From: an uncultured Sphingobacteriales bacterium
GTDB taxonomy: Bacteria > Bacteroidota > Bacteroidia > Chitinophagales > Chitinophagaceae
Assembly: GCA_937871285.1 (NCBI GenBank)
Contig: CALMQS010000048.1
Span: 93,485-157,484 of the forward strand
Direction: 5' to 3'
Length of the DNA stretch: 64,000 nt
The notes under the pieces were generated by a model. The model was not told the origin of the DNA. It saw only the letters and a program-made list of their open reading frames with translations, and did not search any database. Positions within the stretch are counted from its first letter, which is position 1; each line of letters starts with the position of its first letter. Below are positions 1 through 8,338 of this stretch, one piece after another. Both the position numbers and the translations under genes were made by a program.

Positions 1-1897
1 TGTCGGAAATAACGGCATCGGGGTTTACCACGTTAACGCGGATATGATCCTTCCCTAATTCGGTGGCGTTTAAACGGCTTAAATGCAATTGTGCTGCTTT
101 AGCCGATCCATAGCCCGCATTATTAGGACCGCTTACCAGCGCGTTTTTACTTACGATATTAATTACATCGCCTCCCATATCCTGCTTGCGCATAACGTTT
201 ACGCCTTCCTGTGTAATGAGGAACTGTCCTTTTACCAATACATCGTACAGGAGGTCCCAGTCTTTTTCGGTATGTTCTTCCAATGGCTTTGAAATAGATA
301 AGCCGGCGCAGTTAACTACTATATCAACACCGCCAAAGGCGAGTGCTGAGGCTTTAAACGTTTTGCGAATGGTATTCACATCGGTAACATCTAATATTTC
401 TGCCGAAAAAACATCTTTACTGTAATGCGCTGCGAAATCTTTTTTTGCATTCGCCAGCCTGTCTGCATCGTTATCATTTACCATCACTACTGCGCCTTCA
501 TCTGCAAATTTTTTGGCGATGGCTTTGCCAATGCCCCCCGCGCTGCCTGTTACTAATGCAATCCGTCCCGATAAGGCTTTAGGCTTTGGCATACGCTGCA
601 GCTTGGCTTCTTCCAATAACCAGTACTCAATATTAAAAGCTTCCTGGCGGGGCAGGGAGGTATATTCGGAAATGGCTTCAGCGCCCTTCATTACATTAAT
701 GGCATTAATATAGAACTCAGCGGCTACCCGTGCCGTTTGCTTATCTTTTGCAAAAGTGAACATGCCCACGCCTGGGTATAATATCACCACCGGGTTGGCA
801 TCGCGCATAGCAGGACTGTTGGGATGTTTGCATTTTTCGTAATACGCCGTATACATTTCCCTGTAAGCTTCAAATTGCGGCTTCAGCTTTTCTTTTACGG
901 CGGCAACATCCGCTACACTTTCACCGGCAGTAAGGTTCAGCACCAGCGGGCTGATCTTGGTTCTTAAAAAATGGTCAGGACAACTGGTACCCATAGGCGC
1001 TAATCTTTCCAGGTCGTTGGAATTGATATATTCCAATACTCTTTCGTCATCCGTAAAATGTCCGATCATTTTTATATTGGAAGAGCAGAATCCCCTGAGT
1101 ATGGGTGCTAAAGCTGCTGCTTTATCTAACCTTTCTTCTTTGGCTAAGGATTCCAGCTTAGCTCCGCCAAATACCGGTTTGGCTTTTATATTTTCTTCAA
1201 GATAAGCCGCGCAGCGTTCAATTACTTCCAGGGTGTTGATATAGCTTTCAAAGGCGGTATCGCCCCAGGTAAACAAGCCATGTGAGCCAAGCATTATACC
1301 CCGTATTCCCGGATTCTCATCAAGGCACTGTTTTAGTTTTAAGCCAAGGTCAAAGCCCGGCCGCTGCCATTCTACCCAGCCTATAGCGCCGTTAAAAAGT
1401 TCCTGCGTAATGCGCTTGCCGTCTTTGGCAGCGGCAATGGCAATAGCGGCATCAGGATGCAGGTGATCAATATGCTTAAACGGAAGAAACCCGTGCAAAG
1501 GCGTATCTATGGAAGGCGCTTTGGAGCTCAGATCAAAAATGCAGTGGTTAAACAGCTCCACCATTTCATCTTCGTGATCAATGCCACGGTACACATTCGT
1601 CAGGCTTCTCAGGCGGTCTACATATAAAGCTGCCAAACCGCTTTTCTTTAGTGTGCCCAAATCGCCCCCGGAACCTTTTACCCACATCACTTCTGTTTCC
1701 CGGCCGGTGAGCGGATCTTTTGCCATTACCTTGCAGGAAGTATTGCCGCCGCCGTAATTGGTAAGCCGCAAATCGGCGCCTAATAAATTAGAACGGTAAA
1801 TCAGTAATCCCACTTCATCCCCGGCAAGTGCGGCGGCTTTGGCATCATCCCATAAATAGCTCACGTGCTTAAATTCATTTGTTGTAACGGAAGGCAT
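1..1897 (-). CDS. rhaEW: Bifunctional L-rhamnulose-1-phosphate aldolase / L-lactaldehyde dehydrogenase (partial, 3' end outside window)
   Basis: Reading from an ATG at 1897, 632 codons stay open to the window edge; family members are about 700 residues, so only the C-terminal end is missing. The N-terminal half is a class II aldolase domain: GGGNTSCK near residue 48, a metal-binding His-x-His in DHLHPDA near 142, and GSHGLFTW near 203. The C-terminal half is a short-chain dehydrogenase with the nucleotide-binding TGSAGGIG near 449 and the catalytic YGSAK near 595. In this family the aldolase half splits L-rhamnulose-1-phosphate into DHAP and L-lactaldehyde, and the dehydrogenase half oxidises the lactaldehyde to L-lactate. 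It lies 27 bp downstream of rhaT on the same strand, so the two are very probably co-transcribed. Substrate is assigned from family and neighbour; related fusion proteins act on other sugars. Confidence 0.9.
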   Translation of the reverse strand, partial: MPSVTTNEFKHVSYLWDDAKAAALAGDEVGLLIYRSNLLGADLRLTNYGGGNTSCKVMAKDPLTGRETEVMWVKGSGGDLGTLKKSGLAALYVDRLRSLTNVYRGIDHEDEMVELFNHCIFDLSSKAPSIDTPLHGFLPFKHIDHLHPDAAIAIAAAKDGKRITQELFNGAIGWVEWQRPGFDLGLKLKQCLDENPGIRGIMLGSHGLFTWGDTAFESYINTLEVIERCAAYLEENIKAKPVFGGAKLESLAKEERLDKAAALAPILRGFCSSNIKMIGHFTDDERVLEYINSNDLERLAPMGTSCPDHFLRTKISPLVLNLTAGESVADVAAVKEKLKPQFEAYREMYTAYYEKCKHPNSPAMRDANPVVILYPGVGMFTFAKDKQTARVAAEFYINAINVMKGAEAISEYTSLPRQEAFNIEYWLLEEAKLQRMPKPKALSGRIALVTGSAGGIGKAIAKKFADEGAVVMVNDNDADRLANAKKDFAAHYSKDVFSAEILDVTDVNTIRKTFKASALAFGGVDIVVNCAGLSISKPLEEHTEKDWDLLYDVLVKGQFLITQEGVNVMRKQDMGGDVINIVSKNALVSGPNNAGYGSAKAAQLHLSRLNATELGKDHIRVNVVNPDAVISD

Positions 1898-1924
1898 ATT
1901 TTTTATTTTAGTATTTTAATTAAT

Positions 1925-3013
1925 TTATTTTAATGAATTGCCATACCCCACCAGCAAAACAGCTATAATTATGGTAACAATGCCCAGGGTGATCATGGAT
2001 TTTGTTTTGCTGCTCAACCCATTCCATTCTTTTAGCACAATACCCCAGAAGTTGGCTACCAGAATAATAAAGGCCATATGCAATATCCACGAACTGGCGC
2101 CATTACCCATCTTGCTTTCACCCATGCCATAAAAGAAAAACTGGAGGAACCAGGTAATGCCGGCTAAGGCGGAAAAGATATAGTTAGACAGCAGCGGTGT
2201 TTTTGTATTGGTATAATCACCAAAGGTTTTGTTGCGGGCGTTCAGTATCATGCACCAGATGAAATTAGTGGTAAGTCCGCCCCACAGTATTACCACGAAA
2301 ATTACATTGTTCTGAAATAAAAACTCGCCCTGCCCGGGATGCGCCGTTTTCCATAATTCATTGGCGGTATTTGCCATTGATTTTCCCGATTCTATACCAA
2401 AGTTAAAACAGGCGCTTAAAATGCCGGATACAATGGAAACCAGCAAACCCAGTCCAAACCTGTATTCGGTTTTTGTTTGCATTCCGTGCGGGCCGGTGCC
2501 CGATATATTAAGCGCTTTTTCTTTCATCGTTCCCGCTTTACCGCAGAAAACGATTCCCAGCACGCACACCGCCAGCCCTGCCAGTACATACAACCCCCAT
2601 TTTGAATGGATGAGCATACTAAACGTATCCTTGCCTTCTTTTGGAAAAAAGTTATAGTATATGGAAGGTATAAGCGAACCAAATACCATGCACAACCCTA
2701 ATATAATACTGGTACCCAGCGAAATGCCCAAGTAACGTACACCCAACCCATAGGTTAACCCGCCAATTCCCCAAAGTACACCAAACAAATACGTAATGCC
2801 TAAGATACTGCCATCGGTGCTTTTAATAATTTCCGCGAAACCCGGAATGGTTAGATAAGCAGCCAGGGGGGGAACAATCAGCCAGGAAAAAATTCCACCT
2901 GCTATCCAGTAGCTTTCCCAGGCCCAGCCTTTAACTTTCTTAAATGGAGTATAAAAACTACCCGATGCAAAACCTCCTATAAAATGATAAACAATTCCTA
3001 AAATTACCTGCAT
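1925..3013 (-). CDS. rhaT: L-rhamnose/H+ symporter RhaT
   Basis: This is a 362-residue integral membrane protein with about ten hydrophobic segments. Its N-terminus (GIVYHFIGGFASGSFYTPFK) and the segments YLFGVLWGIGGLTYGLGVRY, WFLQFFFYGMG and SSWILHM follow the RhaT family closely. RhaT imports L-rhamnose together with a proton across the inner membrane. I chose the ATG at 3013, giving MQVILGIVYHF. An in-frame TTG ten codons upstream (3043) is open but would add a polar leader before the first membrane segment. The aldolase/dehydrogenase follows 27 bp downstream. No rhamnose isomerase, kinase or AraC-type regulator is visible inside the window. Confidence 0.93.
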   Translation of the reverse strand: MQVILGIVYHFIGGFASGSFYTPFKKVKGWAWESYWIAGGIFSWLIVPPLAAYLTIPGFAEIIKSTDGSILGITYLFGVLWGIGGLTYGLGVRYLGISLGTSIILGLCMVFGSLIPSIYYNFFPKEGKDTFSMLIHSKWGLYVLAGLAVCVLGIVFCGKAGTMKEKALNISGTGPHGMQTKTEYRFGLGLLVSIVSGILSACFNFGIESGKSMANTANELWKTAHPGQGEFLFQNNVIFVVILWGGLTTNFIWCMILNARNKTFGDYTNTKTPLLSNYIFSALAGITWFLQFFFYGMGESKMGNGASSWILHMAFIILVANFWGIVLKEWNGLSSKTKSMITLGIVTIIIAVLLVGYGNSLK

Positions 3014-3152
3014 TCGTAAGTCTTTTCTTATGGGTGTAAACAATCTGTGTTCAAAAGTATACTATACCCCTGTTAAAGCTGTCATGTGCTGTCATGTGCT
3101 ACCGGGGAATGGCGCAGCGGCAAAATGCATATGCGATATTTATTTTAGCCGG

Positions 3153-3902
3153 TTAGCGCGAAAGCTTCTTTAAAAGCTCATCTTTTCGCCGTATGGAAAC
3201 TTCTATTTCAGTATTGTCGGCCATAATCAGATAACCGCCTTTGCCTTTATGATAGCTTTTTATAAAAGCCAGGTTTACAAGATGAGAATTATGCACCCTG
3301 TAGAAATTATAGTCCAACAGCATTTCTTCAAACTCCTTAAGGGTTTTGGCTACCGTAATTTTTTTATTATCCTTTAAGAAGAGCGTGGTATAATTAATAT
3401 CGCTGTGGCAATGGATGATATCTCCGATGGCTATATAGGTGATACCGCTAACGGTAGGGATACCTATACGCTTTGTGGCACTTTGCGTGCTTTTCATGTT
3501 ATCAAAAAGCGCGTCAATTTTTTTCGACATTTCATTCTTCGATAACCTTTGCTCCAGTTTTGCCACAGCCTGCTTCAGCTCATCGGCATCAACAGGCTTA
3601 AGCAGGTAATCAATGGCGCTGAACTTAAATGCCTGAACGGCGTATTTTTCATAAGCTGTGGTGAAGATGACATCAAAGTAGATGTCGCTGACTTGTTTTA
3701 AAAGGTCGAAACCTGTTTTATCATGTATCTGCATATCCAGGAAAACGAGATCGGGCTGTAAAAGCACACTTCCTGAAACCGCATCCTCAACGGTATTGAA
3801 GCTGTCGAGGATATTTACGGAGGAAGGGCAATGCTGACCCAGCAATCCTGACAGCCTGTTAACACAATGTTGCTCATCATCTACGATAATAGCATTTATC
3901 AT
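3153..3902 (-). CDS. LytTR-family response regulator
   Basis: This 249-residue protein has an N-terminal receiver domain (acidic pair D8/D9, phospho-acceptor D56 in VFLDMQ, conserved K102 in LLKP) and a C-terminal LytTR DNA-binding domain from about residue 145 to the end, ending in the typical VSIRRKDELLKKL. Such proteins dimerise on phosphorylation and bind direct repeats upstream of target genes. The start at 3902 puts MINAIIVDDE at the N-terminus as in the family; an in-frame GTG at 3950 is possible but adds 16 unconserved residues. No histidine kinase is adjacent, so the partner is encoded elsewhere. It is divergent from the outer-membrane metallopeptidase-like gene at 4109. Confidence 0.9.
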   Translation of the reverse strand: MINAIIVDDEQHCVNRLSGLLGQHCPSSVNILDSFNTVEDAVSGSVLLQPDLVFLDMQIHDKTGFDLLKQVSDIYFDVIFTTAYEKYAVQAFKFSAIDYLLKPVDADELKQAVAKLEQRLSKNEMSKKIDALFDNMKSTQSATKRIGIPTVSGITYIAIGDIIHCHSDINYTTLFLKDNKKITVAKTLKEFEEMLLDYNFYRVHNSHLVNLAFIKSYHKGKGGYLIMADNTEIEVSIRRKDELLKKLSR

Positions 3903-4108
3903 ACTGCGAAAAGATAATAACAATCGCGCAATTACCGGGTATTTTGGCACAAAAAATATATAAATCCAGGGAAAAAATAAGATTCACTTTTATCCTTCAT
4001 GGCATTGCAAGCCGCAATCTGCGCGAAATGGGTTTGGTAAAAACAAGTGAATGATGTGTGCCAACGGCTATTCATTTTGAATGTATATTTAGGCTGCAAT
4101 TGTTGCGT

Positions 4109-6913
4109 ATGCGTATACATGCTTTGTTATGGTTGTTGCTTTTTTCCGGATTTTCAGCTTATTCCCAGGAGTTTGGCGCTAATCCGCCTTCGGTTAAATG
4201 GCAGCAGGTGAATACGCCCGAAGCCCGGGTTGTCTATCCCCGCGGACTCGATACAACGGCACAGCGCATAGCCGCTATTGTTCATTATCTTAACCGGCAT
4301 ACCGGCATTACTGCGGGTACCGCTCAACGTAAGATCAATATCGTGTTGCAAAACCAGACTACACTGGCAAATGGTTATGTTGGATTAGCCCCGTGGCGCA
4401 GCGAATTCTTTCTTACACCCCGGTTCAACAGCTTTGACCTCGGCAGCCTGCCATGGGCTGAAAATTTAGCTATTCACGAATACAGGCATGTGCAGCAGTA
4501 TATGAATTACAGGAAAGGGCTATCGAAGCTGGCATATATCATTTTGGGCGAAGAAGGACAGGCGGTTGCCAACAGCGCGGCTATCCCTAACTGGTTTTTT
4601 GAAGGGGATGCTGTTTTCCAGGAAACAGCCGTAAGCGGGCAGGGCAGGGGAAGGCTGCCCGTTTTTTTTAACGGCTACCGGTCGCTATGGAAAGCAGATA
4701 AGAAATACAGCTTTATGAAGCTGCGCAATGGATCATTGCGGCATTATATGCCTGATCATTATGCATTAGGCTATTTACTGACGGGCTATGGCAGGGAAAA
4801 ATACGGAGACCGGTTTTGGACCGCAGTAACGGATGATGCGGCCCGGTTTAAAGGGTTATTTTATCCTTTTCAAAAAGCGGTAAAAAAATATGCAGGAATA
4901 ACGTATAGTGATTTTGTAGAAAATGCCCTGCAGTTTTATAAAGACCAATCGGCGCTTTCTGCAGGTGATGCTTTTATAACTGCCGGTAATAACCGGTATG
5001 TATCGGATTATTCGCTGCCTTACTTTGCAGGCGAAGATTCGCTGGTAGTACTGAAAAAAACATACCGCAGCCTGCCTGCATGGTGGCTGGTTACAGCAAA
5101 GGGAGAGGAAAAGATAAGGGTGAAGGATATTGCGCGCGATGATTATTATGCTTACCGCAACGGTAAAATCATTTATACCGCCTATGAGCCCGATGCGCGG
5201 TGGGGACAAAGAGATTACAGCGTAATAAAAGTATTCGATATAGCAACGAAGCAAACCGTACAGTTAACGCACAGGAGCAAATACTTCCAGCCCGATATTG
5301 CACAGGACGGTACTGTGATTGTTGCCGTGCAGTTTACGCCGGATCAGCAGCAGGAATTGCATGTGCTGGATGCGGCCACCGGGGCGCTGCTGCACCGGGT
5401 ACCACAACCGGCGGAGCGCCTGGTCTATACGTATCCTGCATTTTACGGTAAGGATCATGTGGTTTCCTGTGTAAGAAATGCACAGGGGTTAATGACCCTG
5501 GCGATGGTTAACCTGCAAACGGGAGCAACGGATAACCTGCTGCCCTGGAGCTATGAAGTAAAGGGATTCCCATTCTTAAAAGGAGATACGGTATATTTTT
5601 CGGCAGGCAGCGGTTACCAGGATGATATTTTTGCAGTGGATATCAAAACAAGAAATCTTTTTAAGCTCACTAATGAACCGTTAGGTGCATACCAACCCGC
5701 CGTCAATAATGCGGGACGGTTAGTATGGAGCAGCTTTACGGCAGAGGGCTTGCAGCTAAAGGAAAAACATTTAAAAGCGGAAGACTGGCAGCCGTTGATG
5801 CAGATTGCCACAATAAATGCTCCTGATTTGTATTTGCCCGGGGCGCTGCAGCAAACAGGCGGTAATATTTTAGACAGTATTTCATATGGCCGGTACCCGG
5901 TTTCCACATATGGCAAATTATCGGCGCCATTCAATTTTCATAGCTGGCGCCCCTACTATGAGCAGCCCGAATGGAGCTTTACGGTATACGGTCAAAACAT
6001 CCTCAATACTTTTCAATCGCAATTATATTATACCTATAACGAAAATGAAGGAAGTCATAAAACCGGCTTTGCCGGCGTTTACGGCGCCTGGTTTCCATGG
6101 GTAACCGGAGGGGTGTCTTATACATTCAACAGGAAGGTGAGCGACAGCGTGAGAACGATACGATGGAATGAATTGAATGCTAATATAGGTGTGAGCCTGC
6201 CGCTTGATCTTACGAAAGGCCGATGGTATAAAAATCTTACGCTGGCTTCTTCTTTTAATGTGGAGCAACTGAATATAACGGGAAAGTATAAAGACAGTAT
6301 TGCGGGTCCTTTATTCAATTACCTGCAGTTTTCGGTTAACTGGGGTAGTCAAACCCAGCAGGCGGTACAGCACATCAATCCGCATTTTGCACAAAGATTT
6401 TTGCTGCGGTACCGCACTGTTATTAATGATCATAGGGCTCATCAGTTGCTCACATCGGCATCATTGTACTTCCCCGGTATAGGAGTAAATCACAGTCTGG
6501 TGCTCAGCGGTGCTTTCCAGGTACGCGATACGGCAGATCAATACCGCTTTTCCAATAATTTCCCTTTTGCCCGTGGTTACAATAGTGTTGATGCGCCGCG
6601 CATGTGGAAGGGGAGTGTCAATTATCATTTGCCTTTAGCTTATCCGGACTGGGGCTTTGCGCAAATCGTGTACTGCTCCCGCATAAGAGCCAACCTGTTT
6701 TTTGATTACGCCCGGGCCAAAAGTTTACGCACCGGTGATGTTTTTTCATTCAGGAGTACCGGAACCGAAGTTTTTTTTGATACCAAATGGTGGAACCAGC
6801 AACCGGTTACTTTTGGCATACGGTATAGCAGGCTGATAGATAAGAATGTGATTGGCGCTAACAATGCCAACCTGTGGGAATTTATTTTGCCGGTAGATTT
6901 GCTGAGCCGTTAA
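4109..6913 (+). CDS. Secreted gluzincin-like peptidase / beta-propeller / outer-membrane barrel protein
   Basis: This 934-residue protein begins with a signal peptide (MRIHALLWLLLFSGFSAYSQ), which is why the ATG at 4109 is preferred over an upstream GTG at 4058. A zinc-peptidase-like domain follows: HEYRH at residues 123-127 with a candidate third ligand Glu165 in NWFFEGDAVFQE. The middle (about 330-600) has repeated stretches such as YFQPDIAQDG and AYQPAVNNAGRLVWSS, typical of TolB-like propeller blades. The C-terminal third (about 640-934) alternates aromatic and polar residues as in an outer-membrane beta-barrel and ends in a short strand. Such proteins are common in Bacteroidota but their substrate is not known. 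It is likely anchored in the outer membrane with the peptidase-like domain in the periplasm or outside; catalysis is inferred from the motif only. Confidence 0.75.
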   Translation: MRIHALLWLLLFSGFSAYSQEFGANPPSVKWQQVNTPEARVVYPRGLDTTAQRIAAIVHYLNRHTGITAGTAQRKINIVLQNQTTLANGYVGLAPWRSEFFLTPRFNSFDLGSLPWAENLAIHEYRHVQQYMNYRKGLSKLAYIILGEEGQAVANSAAIPNWFFEGDAVFQETAVSGQGRGRLPVFFNGYRSLWKADKKYSFMKLRNGSLRHYMPDHYALGYLLTGYGREKYGDRFWTAVTDDAARFKGLFYPFQKAVKKYAGITYSDFVENALQFYKDQSALSAGDAFITAGNNRYVSDYSLPYFAGEDSLVVLKKTYRSLPAWWLVTAKGEEKIRVKDIARDDYYAYRNGKIIYTAYEPDARWGQRDYSVIKVFDIATKQTVQLTHRSKYFQPDIAQDGTVIVAVQFTPDQQQELHVLDAATGALLHRVPQPAERLVYTYPAFYGKDHVVSCVRNAQGLMTLAMVNLQTGATDNLLPWSYEVKGFPFLKGDTVYFSAGSGYQDDIFAVDIKTRNLFKLTNEPLGAYQPAVNNAGRLVWSSFTAEGLQLKEKHLKAEDWQPLMQIATINAPDLYLPGALQQTGGNILDSISYGRYPVSTYGKLSAPFNFHSWRPYYEQPEWSFTVYGQNILNTFQSQLYYTYNENEGSHKTGFAGVYGAWFPWVTGGVSYTFNRKVSDSVRTIRWNELNANIGVSLPLDLTKGRWYKNLTLASSFNVEQLNITGKYKDSIAGPLFNYLQFSVNWGSQTQQAVQHINPHFAQRFLLRYRTVINDHRAHQLLTSASLYFPGIGVNHSLVLSGAFQVRDTADQYRFSNNFPFARGYNSVDAPRMWKGSVNYHLPLAYPDWGFAQIVYCSRIRANLFFDYARAKSLRTGDVFSFRSTGTEVFFDTKWWNQQPVTFGIRYSRLIDKNVIGANNANLWEFILPVDLLSR

Positions 6914-6945
6914 GCGCTATGTGTTTTTTTGCACCCTATAGGTTG

Positions 6946-8172
6946 TTATTTAAGTGATGATTCATTTATATGGTTCAGCCTGTATACCGCAATATCCCCG
7001 GCACCAATTGCTACAGATGAGGAATGCTTGTGCGTATTCAGAATAGTACCGTTTTTTGATACTTTTTCAAGCGTGCTGTTGCTTTTGATCTTTAACTTCA
7101 TAGGATTGACGAAGTCTTTGTTGACTATTACAATAAAACGGTCGTTCCCTTTTTCGAGTACGGATACGATTGCTCCTTCTCCTTGTATACTGATCTTTTT
7201 AATGCCTTCAGGCAATTTAGGAAGGCGTTGCGTGCCAACTGGAATGTTTTTACCAATGTGCGCAACGGAAATTACTTTAGCCGACAGAAATACACCGGAA
7301 AGGTTTTGAATTTCCCTGTTCACTGTACTGATCATTTCATACACATCTGTTCTTTTGTTATCATCATCTATAGGGCCATGGTGATAATTATATTGAGACT
7401 TGTTTTTGGGGGTCCAGTAGGTGAAATATTGTATTCCTTGTGCGCCATACGCAAGGTTGGCAAATACCTGCAGCCGCAATTCTCCCAGGGTTGGAACGGG
7501 ATAATTGCCATGTGCCACGCTGAGCGCAAAAGCCCAAAAAGGTTTGTTTGCTTTTTTTGATTCCCCTGCGATGATTTCCAGGTTCTCAAACCATTCTTTC
7601 CGCAAGGATCGCTGACCATTATCTTCAATTACGGGGTAGTGATCGAAGGACAGGAAGGGAACGGGAACGCTTTTTAGATACACGCTCACATGTTGCTGAT
7701 AGGAAGCGGTACCCAGTTGAGCAGGAACAGCGTAATTAGGAAGCAAATTCAGGTAGCTGAAACGTTGACTGTCTATAGCTCTTATACGACCCGCCCAAAT
7801 GCCTAACGCTTCAAACTCGGAAGCGGAAGGCTCGTCCTTAAGAAAATATCCTGCTGTGGCGGGGTGATTCATAAAACGCTTTACCGTGTTTTCGGGATCT
7901 GTTTGCAATTCCGGGCAGCGTACGATCAGTTGAACACCGGCTTTTGCTGCCATGTCCAGCATCATTGCCATAGAATCTATTGAGGTGCTGCGTGTAAGGC
8001 TGACAGTTAGCCCCGCATTTTTCATTTCCTCATAACGGGCTATGCCAGCCTCATGGGGCGGCACTCCACCCCAGGCAAGAATGGGGATTTGTGTGGTATC
8101 TGCTATCCCGGCATATAGTTTTGCTGTAGTTATTAAATGAAGCAAACAGCTTATCAGCAGGTTCAATCTCAT
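6946..8172 (-). CDS. Secreted TIM-barrel glycosidase-like protein of the SusCD operon
   Basis: This 408-residue protein starts with a signal peptide (MRLNLLISCLLHLITTAKLYAG). The rest looks like a glycoside hydrolase (beta/alpha)8 barrel: PILAWGGVPP, VQLIVRCPEL, GYFLKDEPSASEF (an acidic residue after a barrel strand, as in GH-A enzymes), FLSFDHYPV, KPFWAFALSVAHG and GIQYFTYWTP. About 80 C-terminal residues form a beta-rich accessory domain. It is the last gene of the sigma-FecR-SusC-SusD cluster, 166 bp after susD, so it probably cuts or binds the glycan taken up by that system. I cannot name a GH family or prove the catalytic pair. Confidence 0.65.
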   Translation of the reverse strand: MRLNLLISCLLHLITTAKLYAGIADTTQIPILAWGGVPPHEAGIARYEEMKNAGLTVSLTRSTSIDSMAMMLDMAAKAGVQLIVRCPELQTDPENTVKRFMNHPATAGYFLKDEPSASEFEALGIWAGRIRAIDSQRFSYLNLLPNYAVPAQLGTASYQQHVSVYLKSVPVPFLSFDHYPVIEDNGQRSLRKEWFENLEIIAGESKKANKPFWAFALSVAHGNYPVPTLGELRLQVFANLAYGAQGIQYFTYWTPKNKSQYNYHHGPIDDDNKRTDVYEMISTVNREIQNLSGVFLSAKVISVAHIGKNIPVGTQRLPKLPEGIKKISIQGEGAIVSVLEKGNDRFIVIVNKDFVNPMKLKIKSNSTLEKVSKNGTILNTHKHSSSVAIGAGDIAVYRLNHINESSLK

Positions 8173-8242
8173 TACAGGTGGTTTGAATATAAAAAAGGGG
8201 GTTAAAAATTAAAATATGCCTGAGTCAATTACATTTTTTAAT

Positions 8243-8322
8243 CACAAAGAACACTAAGGTTACGCAAAGAGCACAAAGATATCCTCTGCGCTCTTTGCGA
8301 TTTTCTTTGCACCTCTGCGTGA
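8243..8322. repeat. Intergenic inverted repeat between susD and the glycosidase-like gene
   Basis: A perfect 10-bp stem pairs CGCAAAGAGC (8263-8272) with GCTCTTTGCG (8290-8299), and the flanks (CACAAAGAA on the left, TTCTTTGCACC on the right) extend the symmetry imperfectly. Similar CACAAAG/CTTTGCG palindromes are scattered in many Bacteroidota genomes. In the transcript it would fold into a hairpin between two co-directional genes, so it could attenuate or stabilise the mRNA. No T-run follows, so a classic terminator is not supported. Confidence 0.6.
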
Positions 8323-8338
8323 AAATACGGTAACGAAA

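Noticed and set aside
2361..2657. Plus-strand frame of 98 codons inside rhaT
   Set aside because: Shadow of the antisense frame of a recognised transporter.
3081..3100. Tandem 10-bp repeat GTCATGTGCT x2 upstream of rhaT
   Set aside because: Only two units and no dyad; could be half of an operator but there is not enough to call it.
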